NCBI RefSeq assembly: GCF_008373765.1
Contig: NZ_VUJW01000003.1
Coordinates: 806,001 to 870,000, forward strand
Length of the DNA stretch: 64,000 bases
Origin: Nocardioides antri
Lineage (GTDB): Bacteria; Actinomycetota; Actinomycetes; Propionibacteriales; Nocardioidaceae
Direction of reading: 5' to 3'
Of the stretch, positions 53,745-61,192 are shown piece after piece. The number at the start of each line of letters is the position of its first letter. Position 1 is the first letter of the stretch. The notes under the pieces are model-generated. The model was not told where the DNA came from. It made no database searches and saw only the letters and a list, made by a program, of their open reading frames with translations. The translations under genes and the position numbers were made by a program.

Positions 53745-55063
53745 GCGCGGGCCAGCCTCTCGTTGATGTCGTCGATGTGGAAGCGCTGCGGGGTGCGCAG
53801 CACCTCGTCGGCGGCGCGGCGCCCGGACCGGACGGCTGCTTCGAGAGTGCCGGCCATCCCCGCCTCGGTGTAGTCGCCGGCCATGTGGGTCCGTCGCTCC
53901 ATCGCGGCGAGGGTGCCGGCGATCGCCGGCCGCGCCGGGTCGAACGGCGTCACGGTGACGCCCATGGCGAGCGGGTCGGCCCACCAGTTCTTCACCTCAC
54001 CGCGCAGCCGCGTCACCGGGCTGTCGACGACCTTGGTCACCAGGTCGTCGAGCAGCCCCAGTGACGCCTCCTCGTCGGCGAGCACGTGCCGTGCCTGACC
54101 GGTGATGAAGGACGTGACGATGGCCGGTCCCCCGTCGAGCTGATGCATGGTCACCCAGCAGGCGTTGAATGGGCCATCGGTGTAGACGACCTCGCGGAAC
54201 CGTCCACGGATCGCGTCGCCCTCCGCGTACTGGGCAATCACCTTGCCGCCCATGGCCGGCAGCAGCGACTGCACGGCCATCGTCTTCTCTTCGGGCAGTG
54301 GCGGGTCGAACCCGATCTGCACCGCCGCGTACGGTCCGGCCGCGCAGATGACCCGGCTGCCGACGTACGACGCGCCGCTCTCAGTCTCGACCGTCACGCG
54401 GCCGATCCGGCTCACCCGGGCGACCGGGTCCCCGAGCCGGACGTCCAGGTCCTCGGCGAGCTTCTTCGCCAGCTCCTGCGTCCCGCCGACGATGCGGCGG
54501 AAACCTGCGCTCGGGCGCCCGAAGACGAAGTGGACGTCGCAGTCCCACGGGTCGAGCTGGCAGAGCATGCGCGCAACCGCACGCATGATGCCCGCCTCGC
54601 GGGCAGCAAGCCTCGCCCGACGGATCCACTGCTCGACGATCTCCTGCTGTGCGGGCGGGTGAGCCGTCGCGGCCTCACGGATCCGGCTGGCGGACTCCAG
54701 GCACGCGCTCCGGTCGAGCACCTCACCCTGGATCACGAACGTGCCCACCCGCAGGTAGCCCTCGACGGTCGAGAGGTCGTCCTCCTGGGGCCGGGCATAC
54801 GCGATCGGCTCGCCGAGCTCGACCCCTGCCTGCTCGCACAACGTCGTGAGGGCGCGGTAGTCATCGTCGATGAGCTCCCCGCCGTAGTCGGTGTACTGAC
54901 CGTCGCTCCAGCCGTCGACGGACGAGTACGCCCGCCCCCCGACCCGGTCTTCAGCCTCGAGCACGATCACCTCGCGGCCCTCGCGTGCGAGGGTCCATGC
55001 CGCGGTGAGTCCGGCCAGGCCGGCGCCGATCACGATGGTCGGTCCCGTGTCCATGTTGCGCAA
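53741..55063 (-). CDS. Flavin amine oxidase, paralogue 1
   Basis: About 440 residues. The TTG at 55063 has AAGGAG nine bases upstream and is the likely start; an ATG at 55054 (MDTGP) is the alternative. FAD fold TIVIGAGLAGLTAAWTLAREGREVIVLEA, GGRAYSSVDGW, and C-terminal HMAGDYTEAGMAGTLEAAVRSGRRAADEVL. It heads an operon of two oxidases and a DapB-like dehydrogenase. A CCCCCAGTCGGG motif lies 95 bases upstream. Confidence 0.92.
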   Translation of the reverse strand: MRNMDTGPTIVIGAGLAGLTAAWTLAREGREVIVLEAEDRVGGRAYSSVDGWSDGQYTDYGGELIDDDYRALTTLCEQAGVELGEPIAYARPQEDDLSTVEGYLRVGTFVIQGEVLDRSACLESASRIREAATAHPPAQQEIVEQWIRRARLAAREAGIMRAVARMLCQLDPWDCDVHFVFGRPSAGFRRIVGGTQELAKKLAEDLDVRLGDPVARVSRIGRVTVETESGASYVGSRVICAAGPYAAVQIGFDPPLPEEKTMAVQSLLPAMGGKVIAQYAEGDAIRGRFREVVYTDGPFNACWVTMHQLDGGPAIVTSFITGQARHVLADEEASLGLLDDLVTKVVDSPVTRLRGEVKNWWADPLAMGVTVTPFDPARPAIAGTLAAMERRTHMAGDYTEAGMAGTLEAAVRSGRRAADEVLRTPQRFHIDDINERLARA

Positions 55064-55157
55064 GCGTCCACTCTCCTTGAGATCGCTCCACGCCGGGAGC
55101 TGGGGTGAGTCAATCGTGCTGTCCGGGGTGGACGGCCGGGTCTGCCGCGGTTTTCCG

Positions 55158-55169
55158 CCCGACTGGGGG
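55158..55169 (-). promoter_or_regulatory. CCCCCARKYGGG promoter motif, copy 3
   Basis: CCCCCAGTCGGG on the minus strand in the gap between the acyl-CoA synthetase stop and the first amine oxidase start. It is identical over 12 bases to copy 1. Confidence 0.5.
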
Positions 55170-55174
55170 ATCCG

Positions 55175-56767
55175 TCAGCCGCCGACCGGCGTCGCCTCGG
55201 CGTCCCACGCGGCGCTGGACACGCCGCGGTCGCGCACGAGGCCCTTGGCGACGCGTTCCGACGGGGTCTTCGGGAGCTCCTCGACCACCTCGACGTAGCG
55301 CGGGAGCGCGTAGCGCGGCAGGTCGCGAGCCATGAAGGACCGGAGCTCCGACGGCTCGGGACGGCCCAGAGCCGTCGGCACCACGAGCAGGGCGATGTCC
55401 TCCTCGCCGACGTCGGACGGCACGCCGATGGCGGCCGCCTCGAGCACCCGCTCGTGACGCGTCGCAGCCTGCTCGACCTCCCAGGCCGAGACGTTCTCAC
55501 CCCGACGCCGGATGGAGTCCTTGGTGCGTCCGACGTACTCGAAGTGGCCGTCCGTCCGTCGCACTACCACGTCGCCGGTGTGAAACCAGAGTCCCCGCCA
55601 CGCCTCGACCGTCGCCTCGGGCTTGTTCCAGTAGCCGAGCATGTGCAGGTGAGGCCGGAGGGGCCGGCAGACCAACTGGCCGGGCGTGCCGTCGGACACC
55701 GGCACGTCGTCGGCGTCGACGACCTGCACCTCGACCCACGGGAGCAGTCCGCCGACGTGCCCCGGCTCGTTGTCCCCGGCCCGCTGGGACAGGATCAGGC
55801 CGAACTCGGTCATCCCGTAGCCCTGCACGAGCTCGCAGCCGAAGCGCGCCTCGAAGTCGCGCTGGATGCTGGCAGGCGTCGACGAGCCGATGCCGATCCG
55901 GTGGCGCGCAGGATCGCGCAGTGGGCGCGGCGGCTGCTTGTACACCAAGTGGATCATCGTGCCGACGTAGTAGAAGAAGTCGACGTCGTGCTCCTCGACC
56001 TCATCCCAGAACCGACTCGCGCTGAATCGCGTGCCGAGGAACAGCCGGCCGCGGACGTGGACGGTGTTCACGAGCGAGGACCGGCCGTCGATGTGACACA
56101 GCGGTTGGACGCAGTACGTCGTCGCGCCGGAACGCAGCCCGAAGAGCTCGGTGTGTACGGCGGCAAGGGTCGCGTAGTAGCCCTGCGAGAGCATGACCCC
56201 CTTCGACGGACCGGTCGTGCCCGACGAGTACATGATGGTCCCGAGGGTCGAGGACGACGGCAGCTCGAGGGTGTCCGGAGACGACGCACCCAGCGCTCGC
56301 AGCTCGTCGAACCCCAGCTGTCGGACCCCGGCGCCGAAGATCGGCTCGCCGGCTGCCGGCTCCCCGACCACGACGGCCAGCACAGGCGGGGTCGACATCA
56401 CCCCGGCGAGGCGAGCGAGCAGGGGCGCGGTGCCGATGACGGTGGTTGGCGAGAGATCGTCGGCCAAGTAGCGGAGGAAGGCGCCGGGCGCCTCGACCGA
56501 GATCGGGGCGTCGATCGCGCCGGCGGCCTGGATGCCGAACCAGGCCCAGATCGCCTCGAGCTGGTTGGGCAGGAGCACGATCACGCGGTCTCCCGGGCTC
56601 ACGCCGGCTCGCCGGAGTCCGAGCGCGGTCTCGCGCACCGCGGTCCAGGCGTCGCCGTACGTCGCGACCTGACCCTCGATCGAGACCAGGGGCAGGTCCG
56701 GGATGTCGGCCGCGGCGGCGGCCAGCTCGATGATCGGGGTGCTGAGCGGATCGAAGTCGGTGGTCAC
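55175..56767 (-). CDS. AMP-forming acyl-CoA synthetase
   Basis: 530 residues from the GTG at 56767 (VTTDFDPLSTP); an ATG at 56803 is possible but would include a palindrome. ATP-binding loop IMYSSGTTGPSKGVM, YGMTEFG, FHTGDVV with the ribose-binding Asp, and the catalytic lysine in LPKTPSERVAKGLVRD. It resembles carnitine/crotonobetaine-CoA ligase-like (CaiC) members. It activates a carboxylate as CoA thioester, which would feed the acyl-CoA dehydrogenases or the thioesterase. The acid is unknown. Confidence 0.92.
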   Translation of the reverse strand: MTTDFDPLSTPIIELAAAAADIPDLPLVSIEGQVATYGDAWTAVRETALGLRRAGVSPGDRVIVLLPNQLEAIWAWFGIQAAGAIDAPISVEAPGAFLRYLADDLSPTTVIGTAPLLARLAGVMSTPPVLAVVVGEPAAGEPIFGAGVRQLGFDELRALGASSPDTLELPSSSTLGTIMYSSGTTGPSKGVMLSQGYYATLAAVHTELFGLRSGATTYCVQPLCHIDGRSSLVNTVHVRGRLFLGTRFSASRFWDEVEEHDVDFFYYVGTMIHLVYKQPPRPLRDPARHRIGIGSSTPASIQRDFEARFGCELVQGYGMTEFGLILSQRAGDNEPGHVGGLLPWVEVQVVDADDVPVSDGTPGQLVCRPLRPHLHMLGYWNKPEATVEAWRGLWFHTGDVVVRRTDGHFEYVGRTKDSIRRRGENVSAWEVEQAATRHERVLEAAAIGVPSDVGEEDIALLVVPTALGRPEPSELRSFMARDLPRYALPRYVEVVEELPKTPSERVAKGLVRDRGVSSAAWDAEATPVGG

Positions 56768-56778
56768 GTGACGATGGT

Positions 56779-56790
56779 GACCAATTGGTC
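56779..56790. promoter_or_regulatory. Palindrome GACCAATTGGTC in the acyl-CoA synthetase leader
   Basis: A perfect 12-bp palindrome 12 bases upstream of the GTG start, suitable as a repressor site. No partner is known. Confidence 0.4.
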
Positions 56791-56864
56791 GCGGTGATTC
56801 CATGCTGCTGCAGAAACCACGCCCGGTCAGGGGAGTACTGCCGGTCGATCGGCACGTCAGGTCT

Positions 56865-56876
56865 CCCCCAAGTGGG
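56865..56876 (+). promoter_or_regulatory. CCCCCARKYGGG promoter motif, copy 4
   Basis: CCCCCAAGTGGG followed by CATGATTG, 57 bases before the SDR start and in the divergent gap with the acyl-CoA synthetase. The extended form CCCCCA.GTGGGCATG.TTG is shared with copy 2. Confidence 0.5.
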
Positions 56877-56932
56877 CATGATTGGTCGTCGCCGCGGCCG
56901 GAACGCCGACCCCACGCTGGACCCTGTCCGGC

Positions 56933-57718
56933 ATGACACTCGCTGAGACGGCGCAGCGCGCCGACACCTTCGACCTCACCGGCCGACGCGCCATCGTCAC
57001 CGGCGCCAGCCGCGGCATCGGGCGCGCGATCACGTTGGAGTTCGCCGCCCGTGGTGTGCGGGTGGTCGCGGTCGCCCGATCCGCCGAGGACCTCGAGGAG
57101 ACCCGTCGGCTCGCCGAGGGCGGAGCCGGCGAGGTGCTCCCTCTCGAGGCCGACCTGCGCGGCGACGCGGGCGGGCCGCGCGCGGTCGTCGAGTCCGCGG
57201 TCGAGCTGCTCGGCGGCGTGGACGTGCTGGTCAACAACGCCGGGTTCGACAACGAGCAGGGGATCGACGACACCACCGTCGACCAGTGGGACAAGGTGCT
57301 CGACCTCAACGTCCGGTCGCTCTTCCTGCTCTGCCAGGCCGCGTCGCCGTACCTGAAGGACGGCGGCGGCAAGGTCATCAACATCGCGTCGATCTTCGGC
57401 CACGTGGGTGCTCGTGCCGAGCTCGCCTACGTCACCTCCAAGCACGCGGTGATGGGGATGACGAAGTGCCTTGCCCTCGAGTGGGCCCGCAAGGGGGTCC
57501 AGGTCAACGCGCTGTGCCCCGGCTTCGTGGACACCGAGATGCTGGCGCGGGCGGTGGGCGACGAGGCGTCGGCGAGCTACCTGCGCCGGATGACGCCCCT
57601 GGGCCGGTGGGCGCAACCCGAGGAGATGGTCGGGCCGGCCGTCTTCCTCGCGTCCTCGGCCTCGGACTTCATGACCGGCCAGGCGCTCATCGTCGACGGC
57701 GGCTACACCGCGCAGTGA
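56933..57718 (+). CDS. Short-chain dehydrogenase/reductase
   Basis: 261 residues from the ATG at 56933 (MTLAETAQRADTF). Cofactor motif VTGASRGIGRAI, NNAG at about residue 98, catalytic Ser in NIASIFG, and the YVTSK Tyr-Lys pair, with C-terminal FLASSASDFMTGQALIVDGGY. This resembles gluconate 5-dehydrogenase/3-oxoacyl reductase-like SDRs. It is the first gene of the SDR-saccharopine-like-RidA operon and probably handles a hydroxy or keto intermediate. Confidence 0.93.
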   Translation: MTLAETAQRADTFDLTGRRAIVTGASRGIGRAITLEFAARGVRVVAVARSAEDLEETRRLAEGGAGEVLPLEADLRGDAGGPRAVVESAVELLGGVDVLVNNAGFDNEQGIDDTTVDQWDKVLDLNVRSLFLLCQAASPYLKDGGGKVINIASIFGHVGARAELAYVTSKHAVMGMTKCLALEWARKGVQVNALCPGFVDTEMLARAVGDEASASYLRRMTPLGRWAQPEEMVGPAVFLASSASDFMTGQALIVDGGYTAQ

Positions 57719-57779
57719 ACGGCACGGACAACCTCACGGCCGGGCCGACGTCCGGCAACCACGACCCAAGGAGCAGAGC

Positions 57780-58931
57780 ATGCGGTTGATCATCATCGGA
57801 GGTGCGGGCGACATGGGCAGCGTCGCGTGCACCGCCACCGTCGAGGACCCGGAGATCACCTCGGTGGTGATCGCCGACCGCGACGGTCCTCGCGCGGAGG
57901 CACTCGCCGACCGGCTCGGACCGAAGGCAAGCGGCGTCGCCCTCGACATCACCGACCGCGAGGCCCTCCTCGCCGCGATCGCCGACGCCGACACGGTGCT
58001 CAACACCGTCGGGCCCTTCTACCTCTACGGCCGGCCGGTCCTGGAGGCGGCGCTCGAAGCCGGCAAGCACTACGTCGACATCGCCGACGACTGGGAGCCG
58101 ACGATCGAGATGCTCGAACTCGATGACGTCGCCCGGGCCAAGGGCGTGACCGCGATCGTGGGCATCGGCGCGTCCCCCGGGATGTCGAACCTGCTGGCCA
58201 CGGTTGCCCACGGCGAGCTCGACACCGTCGAGAAGCTGTACACCGCCTGGCGCGGCGGTTCGGGGATCCCGAAGGCCCCAGAGGACCCCGACGACGTCAA
58301 GCCGGCCGCGGCGATCGACCACTGGATCCACAACCTCGCCGAGCCGATCCGCGTGTGGCGCGACGGCGAGCACCAGGAGGCGGACGCGCTCGAGGAGCTC
58401 GTCATCGACTACCCCGGTATCGGCAGCGCGACGGTGTGGACGTGCGGCCACCCGGAGCCGATCACCCTCCCTCGCTACTTCCCCGACATCAGGGAGTCGC
58501 TGAACGTCATGTTCTGCCGGCCGGGCCTCATCGACGCCGCCCGCGCGGTCCGCGACCGCGTGCGCGCCAAAGAGCTCACGGTCCCGGAAGCCAGCAAGGT
58601 GCTCATCCTGAGCCCCGGTCGGCGTGGACCGGAGGCAGGACCCGTCCCGTCGTTCCCGGGCGTCTTCGCCTACGCCGAGGGCACCAAGGACGGCCGTAGG
58701 GCTCGCGCCGCAGTGGCGACCAACTACATGCCCGAAGGGGAGATGGGGGAGGCGACCTGCATCCCCATGGCGATCGCGGTCGGCATGCTGGCGCGCGGCG
58801 AGATCAAGACGACCGGCGTCCTCGGTCCCGAGGGCTGCATCGACCCGATCCCCTTCTTCGAACGACTGGCCGAGCATGCGGGCGAGCGATCCGCGCTCGC
58901 ACCGCTCGACATCCGCGTGGAGGTGGCGTGA
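57780..58931 (+). CDS. Saccharopine dehydrogenase-like oxidoreductase, paralogue 2
   Basis: 383 residues from the ATG at 57780 with AAGGAG upstream. Rossmann start RLIIIGGAGDMGSVACTATVE, then VLNTVGPFYLYGRPVLEAALEAGKHYVDIADDWEPTIE and HPEPITLPRYFPDIRESLN, clearly paralogous to 49903-51075. It carries an extra 20-30 residue insertion (GIPKAPEDPDDVKPAAAID). It overlaps the RidA gene (TGATG). Two such enzymes in one cluster suggest two C-N bond steps or alternative substrates. Confidence 0.9.
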   Translation: MRLIIIGGAGDMGSVACTATVEDPEITSVVIADRDGPRAEALADRLGPKASGVALDITDREALLAAIADADTVLNTVGPFYLYGRPVLEAALEAGKHYVDIADDWEPTIEMLELDDVARAKGVTAIVGIGASPGMSNLLATVAHGELDTVEKLYTAWRGGSGIPKAPEDPDDVKPAAAIDHWIHNLAEPIRVWRDGEHQEADALEELVIDYPGIGSATVWTCGHPEPITLPRYFPDIRESLNVMFCRPGLIDAARAVRDRVRAKELTVPEASKVLILSPGRRGPEAGPVPSFPGVFAYAEGTKDGRRARAAVATNYMPEGEMGEATCIPMAIAVGMLARGEIKTTGVLGPEGCIDPIPFFERLAEHAGERSALAPLDIRVEVA

Positions 58932-59335
58932 TGCCTGTGACCGACTACCTGAAGCCCGAGGGTCTCTACAGGCCGCGTGGGTTCGTGCACGTGGCGGTCG
59001 CCGCGGGCAGCAAGGTCATCGAGATCGGCGGCCAGATCGCGGTGGACGCGAACGACGAACTGCAGCACCGGGGCAACTACGCCGGGCAGACCGAGCTCGC
59101 GATGCGCAACGTGGTCCGCGCCGTGGAGGGCGCGGGCGCGCAGGTGGGCGACATCGCCAAGCTCGGCATCTACATCGTCGACTACAGGCCGGAGATCCAC
59201 GACGACGTGTTCTCCGGGTTCGGCGCAGCGGTCGCCGCCACCGGCCTTCGGGTGCCGGCCATGGTGGTCCTCGGCATCAGCGCCCTTGCCCACGAGGGCG
59301 CCTTGATCGAGATCGACGCGACGGCGTACCTCTGA
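58931..59335 (+). CDS. RidA/YjgF-family protein
   Basis: 134 residues from the ATG at 58931. Typical fold: strand IEIGGQIAVDANDELQHRGNYAGQTELAMRNVVRAVEGAGA and end VPAMVVLGISALAHEGALIEIDATAYL. Active RidA deaminases have an Arg in the PARxxV segment, but here it reads PAMVVL, so the catalytic Arg seems lost. RidA relatives hydrolyse or bind imines and enamines such as those made by amine oxidases. It is the last gene of its operon before a terminator. Confidence 0.9.
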   Translation: MPVTDYLKPEGLYRPRGFVHVAVAAGSKVIEIGGQIAVDANDELQHRGNYAGQTELAMRNVVRAVEGAGAQVGDIAKLGIYIVDYRPEIHDDVFSGFGAAVAATGLRVPAMVVLGISALAHEGALIEIDATAYL

Positions 59336-59344
59336 CCTGACCCG

Positions 59345-59391
59345 ATGCCCGCCGGGTGAGCCCGAACTCCCCGGCGGGCATTGGCAATTTT
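59345..59391 (+). terminator. Intrinsic terminator after the RidA-family gene
   Basis: ATGCCCGCCGG and its exact complement (11 bp) enclose a 15-base loop and are followed by TTGGCAATTTT. This is the clearest rho-independent terminator in the window. Confidence 0.85.
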
Positions 59392-59423
59392 GGGCTGTCC
59401 GGTGATCCTGGTCGGCTCAGGGC

Positions 59424-60398
59424 TCACGGCGGGTCTGCGTAGGGGACCGTCGCACGCCGGTGCGTGAGCACCGACGACAGGGCGACGGAGGCGGTGACCA
59501 CCACGACCCCCGCCACCTGCACTGCGACCATGCTCTCCCCGAGCAGCAGCCCACCTGCGGCGAGGGCGACGACCGGCTGGGCCGTGTCGACGAGCGAGGC
59601 CTGGCTCGAGCCCAGCCTCATCAGCCCGCCGTAGTAGCAGCCGGTCGCGACGACCATCAACACCGCCTGCGCGCCGACGACCACTAGGTCCCTGGGGTCG
59701 GTCAGCACGGACATCCGCTGCAGGACCAGACCGACCGCGACCGCGCAGATCGTCGCCCCGAGGGAGATCTGCGCGCCGAGCTCGAACGGCTCGACGTCCT
59801 GCAGCAGCCGGTCGGCGAGCAGAACGTAGACCGCGTAGCCGCAGGCGGCGAGCAGGGCGAGGCAGACCCCGAGCGGGTGGACCCCCGCGTCGCCGCCTGG
59901 CAGGAGCAGGGCGGCGATGCCGAGCAGCGCCAGCAGGCTCAGTGCGATCTCGACGGGGGCTGGTCGCTGACGTTCGGTGGCCGCGACGAGGATCAGCACG
60001 ACGGTCGGGTAGACGAAGCCGATCGCGACCGCCAAAGAGGTGTCGATGTACTCGAAGCTGGCGTAGTAGAGCAGGAACTGGGGACCCCATAACGATGCTC
60101 CGACGAGGACCGCGCGAACCGGACGCGAGGCACTGCGCAGGCGCCGTCGCCCACTCCAAACGCCGACCAGGCGCGCCAGCGCGAGGAACATCAGCGCGGC
60201 CAGTGCGGCGCGGTAGGCGATGAGGTCGACCACCGAGACATCGCCGCGGACGAAGGTCACCAAAGCCGGTGTCGACCCGTAGATCACGGTGGACAGCAGG
60301 ACCAGGGCGACACCGGCCCAGACCCGAACCGATCCCCGGGCGCCGACCGTCGGAGGCTCGCCCTGGTGGCCGTGCTCGACCGCGGGATCAGCGCTCAG
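59424..60398 (-). CDS. EamA/DMT-family permease with unusual start
   Basis: About 324 residues with ten hydrophobic helices in two EamA repeats (VLLSTVIYGSTPALVTFVRGDVSVVDLIAYRAALA; FEYIDTSLAVAIGFVYPTVVLILVA). No ATG, GTG or TTG lies in frame before the first helix; the only reasonable start is a CTG at 60398 that overlaps the LuxR stop (CTGA). Co-transcription with the LuxR gene is likely. It may export a pathway intermediate or amine. Confidence 0.8.
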   Translation of the reverse strand: MSADPAVEHGHQGEPPTVGARGSVRVWAGVALVLLSTVIYGSTPALVTFVRGDVSVVDLIAYRAALAALMFLALARLVGVWSGRRRLRSASRPVRAVLVGASLWGPQFLLYYASFEYIDTSLAVAIGFVYPTVVLILVAATERQRPAPVEIALSLLALLGIAALLLPGGDAGVHPLGVCLALLAACGYAVYVLLADRLLQDVEPFELGAQISLGATICAVAVGLVLQRMSVLTDPRDLVVVGAQAVLMVVATGCYYGGLMRLGSSQASLVDTAQPVVALAAGGLLLGESMVAVQVAGVVVVTASVALSSVLTHRRATVPYADPP

Positions 60399-61096
60399 GC
60401 GACGAGTCCCAGCACCTGGGCGCGGCTCGCCGCCTCGGCGCGGTTGCGGACGCCAAGCTTGCGGTACACGACGCTGGTGTGCTGCTTGACGGTGTGGCGC
60501 GAGAGGTTCAGCCGCGCGGCGACCTCGGGGTTGCTGAGCCCGGAGACGAGGTAGCGGAGCACGTCCAGCTCGCGTCGGGATAGCTGCACGGAGTCGGGCG
60601 CCACCGCGCCCTTCGGGAAGACCCGGCCCCCCTCCGCGACGCGTCGGACCGACGCCACGATGCCGGAGATCGGGGACTGCTTCGGGAGGATCCCCACCGC
60701 GCCATGCGCGCGGGCGAGGGATGCCGGGACCGTTCCGTCGTTCGACATCAGCATGACCTTGACGTACGGCATGTGCTCGCGAAACGCACGGCAGAGCTCG
60801 AGGCCCGGACGCCCCTGGACCGACGTGCTCAGCAGCACGATCTGGGGGTGGTGCCGTCGGGCGATGCTCCACGCCGCCTCCACCGACGCCGCTCCGAGGC
60901 ACGAGTCCACCCAGTCCTCCCGTGCGAGCACGGCGCGCAGGCCCGCTTGGGTGAGCTCGTGGTCGTCGACGACGAGAACTCGCTGGGGACGGCAGCGCTC
61001 GCCCCGGTCGACGCGACCGTCGGCCGGGCGCTGATTCTTCCCGCTGTCAAGGGCGGACACATCTCCCGAGGCACGATCCTTCAGTGCTAGGGGCAT
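60395..61096 (-). CDS. NarL/LuxR-type regulator with degenerate receiver domain
   Basis: 233 residues from the ATG at 61096 with GGAGG upstream. Receiver domain: VLVVDDHELTQAG supplies the acidic pocket and LPKQ the conserved Lys, but the phosphoacceptor position reads IVLLSTSVQGRPGLEL, with Ser where Asp should be. The C-terminal LuxR helix-turn-helix is intact (LSRRELDVLRYLVSGLSNPEVAARLNLSRHTVKQHTSVVYRKLGV). It probably works without phosphorylation, perhaps through ligand binding. It is divergent from a TetR gene across two shared operators. Confidence 0.92.
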   Translation of the reverse strand: MPLALKDRASGDVSALDSGKNQRPADGRVDRGERCRPQRVLVVDDHELTQAGLRAVLAREDWVDSCLGAASVEAAWSIARRHHPQIVLLSTSVQGRPGLELCRAFREHMPYVKVMLMSNDGTVPASLARAHGAVGILPKQSPISGIVASVRRVAEGGRVFPKGAVAPDSVQLSRRELDVLRYLVSGLSNPEVAARLNLSRHTVKQHTSVVYRKLGVRNRAEAASRAQVLGLVA

Positions 61097-61109
61097 CGGG
61101 GACCTCCAT

Positions 61110-61160
61110 TAAATGAACGTTTAGCCAGTGATCAACACCATAACTGAGCGCTCATTTAGG
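61110..61160. promoter_or_regulatory. Two TetR-type operators between LuxR and TetR genes
   Basis: CTAAACGTTCATTTA (minus strand, plus coordinates 61110-61124) and ACTGAGCGCTCATTTAGG (plus, 61143-61160, core palindrome TGAGCGCTCA) face each other in the divergent promoter gap. Both fit CTRARCGNTYATTYA. Confidence 0.7.
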
Positions 61161-61192
61161 TGCAAGGCTTGCCACGGATTTACGATCTGGTC

